A stretch of 64,000 nt of DNA. Source: Notospermus geniculatus (lineage: Eukaryota > Nemertea > Pilidiophora > Heteronemertea > Lineidae). Made by a program: the position numbers and the translations under genes. Below, one piece after another: positions 42,100 to 56,100 of this stretch; the first letter of the stretch is position 1; each line of letters opens with the position of its first letter. The notes under the pieces are model-generated. The model worked only from the letters and a program-made list of their open reading frames with translations, did not search any database and was not told the origin of the DNA. The stretch lies in contig NMRB01000540.1 of NCBI GenBank assembly GCA_002633025.1, positions 145,924 through 209,923 on the forward strand, given 5' to 3'.

Positions 42100-45000
42100 A
42101 GATGGGGTTCCAGGTATCCCAACCACGTCAATGGTTTCAGAGATCTTTTTCTCTCCTTTAGAGGGTGAAGACTCGGGCTCAACTTTTGTTGCAGATGGAA
42201 TCAATGGCCCGACATCTATCAACTGAAAAAGAAATTGGACACTATCGCTATTCTTGAGAAGTTGTAAATGGCAGCTGGCATACCAACAACGGGTGTCGAG
42301 CTAGAGAAGATGCCAATGACACTCCTGCTGAGTGCAGGACACATCATGCTGTATGTATTCCACTGTGAAATCATACAATGTTGAAATAGACAGACGTTCT
42401 ACTAACCTTTCCAGGCGCCATCGTCTCGTACCTGTGCCGTAACGTCTGCAGTTCATATTCACAGTTTGCGAGAGCTAATTTGAGTTCATAGAGAAGAACA
42501 ATATCCTGGCGAAGTTCGTTGAAATTCTGGACTATGTCGTCTGTGGGTATTGGGTTAAATTCTGCAACAAGATTCGGTACGTTGGTTTAAGTACTTGTAC
42601 ATGTGCATGAAAACTGTCAACACTGCTAACAGCCAACTGTGGTGTGTCTTAGCATGAAGTCGTGTAGGCCTAGCACATCAAACACCATTCAATGGTTGGA
42701 TGTAAAACTCACCTATTCCCAACTCTTCTAAGACTTGTTCCAAAGCTTTTGTTTTCTTCTGACCTATTGTGCTTGGCAATTTCATCTGAAGTCAATGGAA
42801 TCAAGTTAATGAATGAGAAAACAAGATTGAGTACCGGTAATATGTGAAATGGGGGAGACTTTACGGAAGACATGAAGACAGCAAATCAACTTACCCTCTG
42901 ACTTCGTAACGTAACACCAGATTGTTTTATTTCCATGAATTTTATACCAGTTGTTTCTGGGGCAACCTAAAAAGGAACAACAAATCATAAGGGGTGAAAT
43001 AGAGCAGCCAGCCGTGCTTATCGTCGTAAAAAGACAGTTAGTAAAGTTGTAGCAGACCAGACCCTCAGTGACATCTAGCGGAGCGCCATGAGATCGTGGT
43101 CATTCTTCAGCCAGCTTTCGGACGTGCTGGTTCGTCTTCTGTAGTTGTCAAGGCTGGCGTCCCTTTTCGCTTACTGGTTGTTCGTATTCATGTCTGGTGG
43201 GGATAAGGACTATGGCAGGTTTATTAGGCTTGGCTTGCATGTTTTAGACGGCATTTATAAGGCATATTGGCATATTTGGCTTTGGCTATTGTGGCGAGGA
43301 GTTTAAGGCGAGGCATATTTGGCATATTGGCATATGGCATATTTGGCATTGGCAATTGAGGCGAGGAGTTTAAGGCGAGGCATTTTTGGCATATTGGCAT
43401 AAGGCATATTTGGCATTGGCAATTGAGGCGAGCCATATTGGCATATTGGNNNNNNNNNNNNNNNNNNNNNNNNNNNNNNNNNNNNNNNNNNNNNNNNNNN
43501 NNNNNNNNNNNNNNNNNNNNNNNNNNNNNNNNNNNNNNNNNNNNNNNNNNNNNNNNNNNNNNNNNNNNNNNNNNNNNNNNNNNNNNNNNNNNNNNNNNNN
43601 NNNNNNNNNNNNNNNNNNNNNNNNNNNNNNNNNNNNNNNNNNNNNNNNNNNNNNNNNNNNNNNNNNNNNNNNNNNNNNNNNNNNNNNNNNNNNNNNNNNN
43701 NNNNNNNNNNNNNNNNNNNNNNNNNNNNNNNNNNNNNNNNNNNNNNNNNNNNNNNNNNNNNNNNNNNNNNNNNNNNNNNNNNNNNNNNNNNNNNNNNNNN
43801 NNNNNNNNNNNNNNNNNNNNNNNNNNNNNNNNNNNNNNNNNNNNNNNNNNNNNNNNNNNNNNNNNNNNNNNNNNNNNNNCCCGGAGTTCAGCAAGTGATC
43901 GTTGAGTAGGTCATGGGTGTGTTGGGATTGGGGATTGTTTTGGGGAGTATTGGGGGTAGGAGAGAAGATGGTGGAGGGTGCAATGGTGCCCAAGGTTAAT
44001 CGGCGCTGCCTTGGTTAGGCGCGCCGCCAGTCCCATGGAATAATGTTCGATCTCTCCCAATACTCCTCATGCGGGACGATAGATGTCACTGAGGATCTCC
44101 TTAGACCCTCAGTGACATCTAGCGGAGCGCCATGAGATCGTGGTCATTCTTCAGCCAGCTTTCGATGACGTGTCGGGTTGTCGGATGTGGTTGCAATCGG
44201 CGTCTGAGGCAATGTGGTCCGCCCTCCGCCCCGCCTGGTGGAGTCGGCCAAGTTTTCCCCACCCACCCTCCCGGCAGGGGAGATCCTTGGTTGCGTCTGT
44301 CGTCCAGTTCCTCATGGAATAATGTTCGATCTCTCCCAATACTCCTCATGCGGGACGATAGATGTCACTGAGGATCTCCTTAATACAATATATTCTCTTG
44401 ATTGGTGCTCCATCAACCATGAATGGGTCCACTCGGCATTGAATCTGAACATACTGAACGTCCTGAAGTATCCTCAATAGTAATGAAATTACTGGTACAT
44501 AGAATGAAGGCAAGTTTCAAAAGCTGATTGTAGTTTGATGCTTTAGAAGATGATGCCAATCGCATTAATTAACATTCGTTAAGACTTACACTGACAGTAT
44601 CCCGTGCCTTTGTTTGCATTGGAATTTTTTTCTTGGTGCTCTTTCTTTCTGCTCGTCTGTTTTCCATATTACTATCAGCAGCCGTGATAAGCTTCTGTAG
44701 ATCTTGAGTTTTCTTCTCTCGTTCCTTTTTCCGTTGTTCGATCTTTTTGAGTTCAGAATTTAGATACTCTTCTTCTTCAAGCTGAAATAAAAATTGGCTT
44801 GCCTAGTTCATTCTCCCTAGACCAACGTCCTGCGATGTGCAACTGTGGCATGACAGATTATCTGCATCTTCACATATTAACTCATCTGCTCCCAGCTTTG
44901 AGCAGACGGTATCTTCTGCTGAAGTTTTATAAAAGCCTCAGAAATAAATTGGGAAAAATTTGAAGAAACATTCTTCAGATGGTTGATAGAAACAACATTT

Positions 45001-47164
45001 CTTCAAACAGTTTTCAATCAATGCTATAGGATATGAGAAAAATTTGACAGAAGATGCCGTCTGCTGGACTCTGGTCACTTCTCCCCCTGTGAGCAAGATT
45101 AGGATGATTTTTCAGGGCAAGATGGAGTATCTGAAGCTGAAGATTTACTCCTGTCGTAAAATAGCTCGGTTAGCTTACATCCTCTGTAGTCCTATTGAAG
45201 AGTTTTATGAGTTGTTCCTTCCGTCTTCGCTCATGGTCGGCATCAAACACTTTGACTTTGGGTTCATGGCCTTGTGCAGCACGAGTCTGGAAAAAATCAA
45301 TCAATACATGATGCATTAAGCATAGTTTACATCACACTTGCGACTGGAGACAACTAGTCGCCACTGAGCTACTGGTGACTGGGAGGATCTAGCTGGAACT
45401 GGAGGTGACTATTCAGTCACCAGAAACGGTCGATGTACGCACCCTTGCGACTCGCTGGAACTGAGATTTTGCCAGTCCCTGCGAGTTGCACATGTTCAAC
45501 TTTCTAGTGACTAGTTGTACCCTGTTTCATTCAGTTGCTGTGATGTTCGCGCGCTTGCGACTGATCAGTGCCAGTTTTCTGAACGAAACCTAGCCTCGTC
45601 GAGTCTCAATGCCCCAGATGTTACCTGAGTTGCTGCCAGTCACAAGTGCGATGTATGCATTCAGGACATGACGACTGATTGGATCAGGCCTTTATATTCC
45701 CCCAAATTAACGATGTTTAACGTCGGAGCCCAAATTAAGGGCACCCAAATTTGAGTCTTGTTTTACATTTAAATGGGAATCTTAGATGCCTGGAAATGGC
45801 GTCTTTTATCCTCGATTTTCAAAAAATTTTCTAACAAGGGGTGTACACCCTCTCGCGATTCCCCCGATCACGCCTTCGGCGCTCTGATGGGTCCCAATAC
45901 CACCGTAAACAGAAATAGCCCAAATTAGGGAATATAAAGGCCTGTGGATCCTCCTAAATTTGCTGAGTTGCTGAATTTGCAATGTGCGTGCAGCAAGTAC
46001 ATCACTAGCGACAGATCAGATCAGTTGCTTCCAGTCACAAGTGCGATGTACGCCTGGCTTTATAGTATACACTGCGTTTGTAACAAGGATAGATACTATG
46101 AATGTTGAGGTGAGAGTTGCCCCCAATATACAGTCCTGCAACTTTACCTTTGCCAATATATTACAGATATTATAGTATCTTTCCTTAAAATCTTCAATGG
46201 TACGAATGGGGTAGCGATCTCGGTCCCATCGATCATGCATCACGACAAACCGCAAGTCAAATCTCCGTGCAAGGTCGAAGAGATGGTCAGTCTCTGCCCT
46301 GGTCCAGTTCTCATCATGGAGATGTTGAGTGTACTCTACATCTGTGTACACTGGCATGTCCACTGTCTTGTTGAATCGTGCGAACGGATAATCTTTGCCC
46401 TCTTCTGCGACCCGTCGCCAGTGATAGAAAGTAGCACCATCCTGCAAATATCAAGATCCTGATTAAAATTCTCCATTCTTTGCAGAGGGACAGCAGAAGC
46501 CTTCACCATGTTCATAGAAATCGATAATTTGCATGGCTGATCTGAATCAACCTGAATTTTCATATTTCTGAATCCACCCCTGGATCGACCGCTGATAAAT
46601 CAAACCATGCGCTCTACCTTTCTCGCTGGGTTTGTGAATGGCATCCATTTCCATGGCCGCACACGACTCCGACCGATCTTGGCCTTCATTTGCTTGTAAC
46701 CTTGATTGGTATCTGTGGGCATAATAGGTGGAGCATCCCTAAAAATCAATAATGAAAATACCGTTTAGTCCATTAATTTTGACATGATCGGGATTTGGCC
46801 TAGTGGTTAAGGTGTGCTGCCCCTTAGTGCTGGCGATTGATGCCTTATGCGAGGGTCCGTGGGTTCGAATCTGGTAGAAGGACGTGATGACTTTCACCTT
46901 GGAAACCCGTTTCTATTTCATATTCATTAATTTCAACATGTGAAAATGCACTAAGGTGCTTTGATTTGATTTCTACTGCACATCAATAGAACTCTTCATT
47001 TCTTCTAGAGTTGGGCCTGTTCAATAGGGAGTGAAGTGTCATGGATACTGGTAACTTGTTGATTTCAATATGGCTTACTTGTTGTCTGTCCATAGCAGTC
47101 CCCACAGTTCTCTATGCATTCCCTCAGGACGTTTGATGTTCAGGTCTGGCTTCTTTGATTTTTT
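42100..47164 (-). CDS. DNA methyltransferase 1-associated protein 1 (DMAP1), first exon missing
   Basis: Exons in gene order: 47079-47164, 46618-46738, 46148-46441, 45179-45286, 44590-44781, 42895-42966, 42713-42785, 42407-42561, 42100-42222, possibly then 41555-41587. All borders are GT-AG and all phases agree. The protein shows IKRPEGMHRELWGLLWTDNK, RPWKWMPFTNPARK, then HWRRVAEEGKDYPFARFNKT and the SANT/Myb-like segment DENWTRAETDHLFDLARRF, VFDADHERRRKEQL, a Lys/Glu-rich coiled coil, GVTLRSQRMKLPSTIGQKK, NCEYELQTLRHRYE and IDVVGIPGTP. This is the full family order. DMAP1 is a subunit of the TIP60/NuA4 acetyltransferase and SRCAP remodelling complexes in the nucleus. The N-terminal exon with the initiator was not found up to 49700 and may lie near the contig join at 48076. 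Confidence 0.95.
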
Positions 47165-50100
47165 CTGAAAGAAGAATGATAAAACTCAAGATGTCAATCT
47201 TCAAGAAACTCCTGAGCGAGTTGTAATGAGGAGCTACACACACTTATGAAATAGCTACCATATGAGATCTGATATCATCAATTTTTTATTCAAACTTCAG
47301 AAATCAGATACCAGAACTAGACTTGTGAAATTTGCTTTCAGCAAATTTGAGTCCAGCACCAATGTTTAGAGACAGTAAAAAAGTTTGAAGATGTTGGGGT
47401 CAGATACTGAGAGGAAAGGGGTAGGCCTAGGGCAGTAAGAACACCTGATGGTTTCAATAGGACCAGCCGCGCTGCCGTTTACGAACATAGATTGGGTTTG
47501 AGGTAGGCCTAGGCCGCTGAAATGCCACGGCATGTTTCGCGAATTTCGGACTTCCGGTCGGCGAAGTCGGAAAATGACGATAACTTGGTAAATGAAATGG
47601 TCCATGGACCATGTGCTCACCGGGTTGGACATAACAGTCTAATGAAAGAGTGATGAGCAATCTGGGTAAAGTCATTCCCGAGTAGGTGCACTTTGGGTCA
47701 CGTCGTTCCTGAGTTACAGCACTTTGACGATTTTCGGTTTACGCCACCTGGCGGCCATATTGGATGTCCGATTGGGCCAGAACTTCACATGCACATAAAG
47801 GTCATCTGCAGAGGGCCACATAGCAAATTGGAGCGCTTTGGGTCAAGTCGTCCCTGAGTTACAGCACTTTGATGATTTTCGGGTTACGCCACCTGGCGGC
47901 CATATTGGATGTCCGATCAGGCCAAAACTTCACATGCACATAAAGGTCATCTGCAGGGGGCCACATAGCAAATTGGAGCACTTTGGGTTAAGTCGTTCCT
48001 GAGTTACAGCACTTTGATGATTTTTGGGTTACGCCACCTGGTGGCCATCTTGGAAGTCAAATCAGTCCGAAATTCNTATAATCTGCAACAAAATGTAACT
48101 TTCATAGTTTCAATTTGATAATCCATAGACTTCCACTTTCTTGTACAGTTGGCCTGCCCTTGGAGGAACTTATTTTGACAAGTAATCCTGTACGACCTGC
48201 CCTACATGTAGCCCAGTGTAAAAAGCTGAACTCATTTACCATCATCGTTATTTGCCTATCGATGATGGGACCAAATATAAAAATACTCATGATACTGATC
48301 TGGTACTGTCACCATCAGGGATGAACCACAGGCCCCTGGGGAGCTGTCAGTGGGTTTAGAACACATATCTACATGTACCAAAAAAACGCGAGTTTGTAAA
48401 AGTTACACCCTAAGTTCATGAAGTCAGCGTGAGCTCGGGGTGTTTTTTTACAAACTGGCGTTTTTTTTGGAGATACGTGTTCAAACTCACTGACAGCTCT
48501 CCAGGGGCCTGTGGATGAATGGTCATCATGGTCAATTTCAACATTTGGCTATAAAGCAGGCTGTCAAGTCAGTTGCCATCAATTTTTAGGAGGAATTTTA
48601 GGAACTTTTTTACTCATTTTTAGGAAATTTAGGAGTTTTTCCATCAATATTTAGGGAAATTTTTAGGAACTTTTCCTAAATTTTTTTGAAATTCTTAGGT
48701 ATATAGTGGTTGATACTTCACCAATGGTTGTCAGAAGAGCATATTGGTTCACCAATGTCCATATAAGAAGTTCACATGCACCAAACACCACCAAATCAAC
48801 ATCCACACCACATCCACCAGGCACTAAGATGATGATGACAATGAATTCATGTCTGGAAAAAATGGGGGGGGGCACGGGCCGAGTGTCTTCCCCGGATCTG
48901 CGCCTGGGAGGGGTCAGTCATCAACAGGTTGGCAGCAGATGGTGCATGTAGACATCATGAACGACATATCGGCGTTGACCTTTGCACACGACGCCCATAG
49001 TGAAAAGAGAAAATAAGGAATTTTTAGGAAAATCGGCCAAAAATGAGACAAAATAAGGAATTTTAGGAACTCAAAAAAATAATTAGGAATTGTAGGAAAA
49101 TTAGGAGCACTTGACAGCCTGTATAAAGCTTAGAATCCCCGATCGGAAGTGACGTCACTCCATATGGCACACAATGGAAATCCTATTGTACAATGCAGCT
49201 TATTCCGTCGTCAATCGACGCACTTTTTTGGGGCACTACTGATCGGGGATTCTAAACTCGTTCCCAACATTTCAATTTTCATCTCGGTACTGGCCAACAC
49301 AGCAATTTCAGCATTGTAATGATGAAGATAGCGGGTCTTGGCTCCCCTTTTACATTCACTCTGCCCAACACCACTGCACGAATCTATCTACGTGATATGA
49401 TGTGCATCTGCATGTGTGTAGTGCATCTGCATGTAGGCCTAGGCCTATGTACTGTGTACTCTGTACATTTATACAGAGTGGCAAAGCAGAAATTTTTAGA
49501 GGAAGAAAAGACGAAAGTATCGGTAAACACAATAGCTCATTCGTGCTGCAATGTTAGCACATGGTATCTTTATTGCAAATTAAGTACCTTTGTCACTAAA
49601 TCATACAAATATGACGCTGAAAGACGGAATTAAATTGAAAAAAATTATTCCCAATTCAGAGTTTTGTGGAGGCCGCCATCTTGATGTAGGTGGCACTGCA
49701 GTCAACTTCCGGTCAGAGTTCAGTGTTGTTTTGTCAATGTTTTCTTGCAAAATTATCTATTTTTCGCAGCAAATGCGGTTTTTTTAATAAAATGCAAGTG
49801 TCAAAGTCTCAAATCTTGTTATATAGACTACGTAGATTCCAAAATCGTCGCCATCTGACGCTGTCATCAGCTGCATTCGGTCTTGACAGCAGAAGAAATC
49901 AGAAACCTGCTGAAACATTTCCACCAAACAGAAAATATTTCAAGCTCCTTGACCTACCAGTTGACACTACATCTGCTGATTTTAGAAGCAATGTAGACCA
50001 TTTTAAAGCCGTCCAAGACAGATATGTGAAAACGATGAACATCCTCCGCAAAGGAGGTGATGAAAAATCGATTGAACGCCACACTGTTCGAAATAAAAAG

Positions 50101-53100
50101 ATTTTGGTCAATGATCGGATAAAATTGTTATTTGACAATGAGAGTGAAATTCTCGAAATTGCCCCGCATGCTGGATATGCTATGCCGTACGGAAATGTTC
50201 CAAGAGCTGGTGTTCTTGCTGGTAAGTTGATGAGGCCTCCATGATGGTCTTAATTGTCAATTAAGACCATCAATTCAGGTCTTGAATTAAGTCAATTTGA
50301 CTTTAATTCAAGACCTGAATTTTCCATTGGCAGAAAATCTGGCTTAATCCATTGATACATCTTAAAAGTGCAATTTGTTTTTCAGCCATTGGCAAGGTTA
50401 ATGGTCGCTACTGTATCGTCCTAGCAAACGATGCCACAGTTAAAGGAGGCACTGTCTTCCCCATCACAGTAAAAAAGCAACTTCGAGGACAAGAGATTAG
50501 TGAACAGAACCGACTACCATGCATCTACTTGGTCGACAGCGGTGGTGCCTTTCTCCCTCTACAGTCTGAAATCTTTCCTGATAAGAATCAAGGCGGCAGG
50601 GTATTCTATAATGAAGCTGTTTTATCGGCAGATGGAATCCCACAGGTGAGGGCTTCTTTTTGAACTTGTGGCTTGACATTCTTCAGATTTACATGTAATT
50701 GATTTGGATACTTACACTTGCCATTGATTCATTGCCAGAGGTTCTCCAAAAGGCTGCGATTTCTCAACCTGTAAGAAATAGTTCCAATCATCTAACATTG
50801 AGTGATGTAATGTTCTTTACCATGTGCATTTCATAGCTGTACTTTGTAGGCAAGGCAATAACCTGTAGAGTTCACTGATGATAACTGTATTGACTTACCG
50901 GGTAGCTCTTTTTCATATCATCTCACCAGGTGGCGGTTGTGTGTGGTAGTTGTACTGCTGGTGCAGCATATATTCCGACCATGGCGGACGAAGCTGTGAT
51001 TGTTGACAAGATAGGGACCATCTTTCTTGGGGGTCCACCCTTGGTCAAGGCAGCTACAGGCGAGATTATTACTCCAGAAGAACTTGGTGGTGGTTTATTA
51101 CACTCAAGGTGAGGTCATATCTGTTCATCAGCATGTACTTTTCAGTGGCCAACGATTTAGTCTCCATACTTGCTCCAAGTTTTGTCTCATGCTTTCATCC
51201 TGAAGCAATCAGGGACCTTATTCACGAAGCTCCCGTAACTTACAGGAGTGCGCAAACTATTGTCCTTTTGCGGACAACCTATTGTTCACTATCAGCCTGA
51301 CAAAGGATTTGCGTACCCTTAAAGTTACACTTACAGGAGCTTTGTGAATAAGGTCCCTGGTCTCTGAGCATTGCTCCTAAGCTCGCACAAAGACATGGGG
51401 TTGACAGTGGTAATTTTGTTCAATGCTTTTCAATTGGATTTGGAATAAAATTTGAAGCCAAGAAGCTGGAATGTTTCATTGTTTCTTCACCTGTAGTATC
51501 CAAACTGTCACTCTCCTGAGTGACAGTTCCTGAGAATGATGTTTGATTGTTGATGTATTGAAATGCATTCTTCTTCTTTTTAGTGTGAGTGGCTGCACTG
51601 ATCATTTTGCATCCACAGAAGAGGAGGCCTTCACTACAACACGGGACATTATTGCGAGTTTAAATCTACCTGAGCATGAACCAAATACATCATTTGATGA
51701 ACCGTTATTCAGTCCTGAAGAATTACCTGGTTTGATACCTCAGACATCTCCCCATGATATGGATATGTACAAGGTGAATATTGTCATATTTGGGAAACAC
51801 ATGTACATGTCTGTATGTATCAGGATCGCCTGAAAATTCACTTGCTAAAGGTAAAGAGACAAATATGTGTTATCTCTTTTCATGAACCTCCATCCAGATT
51901 TCATGTCTGTTCCAATGGGGAACTTTCCTGCCGTTAGAGGCCGCCTGTTAGCGGTCCAAGAACGTCACAAAATTCATGAAATTTGACGTCAAAATGCGTG
52001 AGCCACGGTGTCCATGTCATTATGGACGACGTTGTGGCATGCATTTCTGCCCTGTGACGTCAAAATTCATGACGTTCTTGGACCGCTAACTCGTAGTGAC
52101 CTCTGACGGTAGGAAAGTTCCCCATTCTGAGTGTGGTATCCGCAGTTGTCAAATCATGGTGATGCTGGGGACAATGTCATTCTTGCAATGATCACTGTTT
52201 TATCATTTGCTGTTTGTTATTCTTTGTTGTTGTCTAATTTAATCCTATATGACTCTTGAGATTTGTGACCAGATGATTTGATGTTAAAGACAGGTTTGCT
52301 TTACTGCATGCTTCCCACTTATTTCTTCAGATTATTGCCAGACTTGTAGATGGAAGTCGATTCCACGAATTCAAGAAAAAATATGGTTCAAATTTGGTCA
52401 CAGGGTTTGGTTTTATCCAGGGGTATGTTATCCAGATTTATGTTCAACTTCACATTTCTTTGTTAGTGAATAGGGCTGACTAATTTCCGCCAAGTTAATA
52501 CCAAGAGAAGTAGAACTGAACTAATCCTGCTGATTGTGGGAGGAAGAAATGAGATAATCCAGACCTTGTGTTTTGAGGCGAGTGAAAAACTGCTCGCCTG
52601 AGAACAATAGAAAACTGTATTGTTCTCAGGTGAGCAGTTTTTCACTCACCTCAAAACACAAGGTCTGATAATCCAGATTCATGCATGGCTTAGATTAATG
52701 GGAATCTTGACATTGAGGCAGTGGACATTGAGCGAGGGAAATCAAAAGGGCCTTTAGGAATGGTATGGGTTACCTGGTCTCCAACTAAAAAGTGCCTGAG
52801 GAAGACCCCGGTTGGGGCCGAAAATTTGCAAGTTCTGGAAGTTGACTTTTTGATATTTATCACCTTGTGTGTCAATTTTTGTGCTTTCGTCTTTGGGTTT
52901 CTCTGCCTGGAGTAGAGAAGTTAGTTAGGATGTTGTAAATCTAGCCAGAACTTCCTTGCATTACTTTTCCAGCCACCTTGTTGGTCTGATCGGGAATAAC
53001 GGTCGCCTGACTGATTCAGCTGCTGCGAAGGGTGCTCATTTTATAGGCGCCTGTTGTGAAAGAAATGTTCCTATTATCTTTCTCCAAAACACACATCCGG

Positions 53101-56100
53101 CTGATGCATCAAATCTAGATTTAAACCCAGGTGAGGCAGAGTCGATCCCTTTGTGATAAAAATATTCCATGCATGTAGACTCTGCTGTGTTGGTGAGAAG
53201 TTGAGCACTTTCAGTCAAAAAAAGCATTGATATTCTGAACTGTCTTAGGTTAGCAATCAGTAGTTTCACATGAGTGATTCTTATCACCCTTTCTCACGCA
53301 ATACTCTGTCATCTGTCTTGAAAATTAGTTCATTGTACATGTACAACAAACAAATAACTTCTGATCTGTGTTGCTCTTCAGAAATTGGTGGCAATCACCT
53401 CAGGGATTACAGCAAAATGCTTGCAAGTGTAGCTTGCGCTAATGTACCAAAACTAACTGTGATATTAGGAGGCAGCTATGGCTCAATGAATTATCTAATG
53501 GTAAGCTGGGATGCAACACAATGCTAATACTGGTAATCAAGAAAGTAAGGAATTTGTGCCTTATTTCAGTATACACTCATAATTTTGACCCCGAAGTGGA
53601 GTTTATTGCAAATAATGATTCATTGTCCAAATTGTCTTTGGAACATGATCATAGCGAATTTTAGATGCTAATCTTTTCCCATTGATTCAAAGATGGTCGA
53701 CTAGCAGTCTTCATGGCAATTCATTCTTTTTTCAGTGTGGGCGATCACAGAGTCCAAGATTCTTGTTCTCATGGCCAAATATTCAGGTGTCAATGTTGGA
53801 TGTAGAGCTGATGGTGAATGTAATGTTGAAAGTAAGTGCATTGTATTCTGTTCTACCTGGTCCGCAACTAGTGTGTGGTATCTCTGCTATCTTCACTTAG
53901 CCTTATCAAGAAAATGTAGATGTATGCAATGATACCTGCCCACAACAGTCGTGGCTTAAAATTGACGACTTCGATCTGTCTCAGATATCACAAATAAGGC
54001 CAAAACGTGTCTATCCAAAAAGCAGGTGCCATGTGTTGGTCTTATTATTGCTTGGGCTGTTCAACTCAAATTGTTAACGACTAGTCTCCATTGACTTTCC
54101 AGGAAAGGTTCCCAAATGATCAGGATTCAGAAGATGCCATGAAGTACAAGACAAAACTGCAAGAGAAATTACAACAAGAAACAGATGCCTTCTTTTCCAG
54201 TTCTAGGGTATGGGATGATGGAATCATACTCCCTCAGGACACTAGAAAGGTGTGTTCAAAAACATTTCTGTGTCCCCTTCCAATGTTCATGCGTTGATTT
54301 CTCATCTGTTGCTGACAGAGCATTGTGCATGTTTTGTGACATCTGTCTAATTTACTGTTCTTTTGTTCCAGGTTCTTGGCCAGTGCCTTGATATTGTCTC
54401 ATGCTACAGTCCCAAGATGTCTACGCAGTATCCAGTCCTTCGGATGTAGGAAGACACAAAAGTTTCAACAATACCTTGTGTCCACATGATATTTAACTGC
54501 TGGTGGACAAAAAGTCTGAAATTCCTGAGTGGGAACTGGGTGCCTGGAACAGTCTCCCGGAATCCGTGGTAAACTCACCGACTTAAACTTCCTTCAAGAC
54601 AAACCTTGATAGGCACTGGAGGCGCGTAAACTATGGCAATCTGTTTGGAGTCTTTATAGGAACGATCAGGACAGTGACTTTATAATTGTATTATGGAGGT
54701 TTTAGATTTCAGTCAGTGAGCAAAATCAACTTTAAGTCATGGACAAGCTAAGTTAATAATGGCACCCACACGCACATAGCCTCAGTATATTGATATTCAC
54801 AACCGTTAAAGATCGGCAACGGTCACACGACGGACAAATGAAGATGATGATGAGAAATGTCTTCAAATTATATGCTAAGACATGGCATCATAGGCCTAAG
54901 TTAAATCATGTAGCAAGTGTAAGCCGTCAAGCTTCGCCAGATAAAAGTGTCTGTTGCAGTCATTGCATGGTACTGTTTAATGTGAATGTGGAACTCGGCC
55001 TCAACTTCAGAGGTTGCGATCAAATACCTTGGTGCTCTTCACTGAGCTGATACCAATCTGTGACATTTCTTATTTAGTGCACAATATAGAGGTATAATGT
55101 TTTACAATCCAGTTTGTTGTCTTGATCTTTCCATTCACATTTGGTGGTTATTGAATTTCACCCGGTTGGAGGACTTGTGCTGTCTCTCACTCTGGCTTGG
55201 GGTGACAGACTGTGGCAAAGCCCACTATCTAGATCTTCCACAGCAAAATGCCTCTAATCTCAGATTGTGGCCTAGATTGGAACTGGGCTCTTTTTTGGCT
55301 CGTGCACTATATCTGAAGGGACAAAACAGATTACGACATAGCCCATCTGGATCAATTCAAAGGTCTTGTGTGGTATTTCACCCTCAGCTGTTCAATTGCA
55401 CATCAGCATGATGAGAGTCCCAAACTACGTATTTTCTATCCAACATGGTCAAAAGCTGGTGACACCAGTTCAACATGGCTGTCATTTCATAGATTAAAGT
55501 AGCGATTTATTGAGCTGAGACTGAGTAATTGGCTGGTTAATTGATCTTGGGCAAACAAATTGGTAGTTCTCGATCCTTGGGCGTGGTGAGTCACTTATGA
55601 GTCATCAACCCAACTTGTCAACAACTCTCCCACTTTCCTGGGAATTATATTTTGGCTTCATCTGCTAGTGGTAGTGGGCTAACGTGTCACGTCGTGCAGA
55701 AATATCGAGGTATAATTCCACTATTACAACATCGCCCACAACACGACACGTCCGCCGAAACCACATGGCAATGTTTACAAATGGGTAATGCCATGTGCTT
55801 TTGTTATGCGCAAACAGCGTTTCATTTGGAACGCTCTGCGCATGTAAGTTTGTGATTTGCAACTGGGGCACGCAGTGGTTGTAACTTCTGATGGACAGTT
55901 TCAACCACTTTCTCCGGTCTTCCTAACCTTCAAAATGGAAATGATGGATACATAACATAAAGAGGATTATCATGATGAAGACAACATGAACTTAAAAGTG
56001 TTATCTTAATGAGTGAATTGACTCAACACGGGGCGGTATCCCGTCTGAGGAGTTGACTGACCCCTCTCGTCTGCGGGTCTGTCATGGCGTTTACACTCGC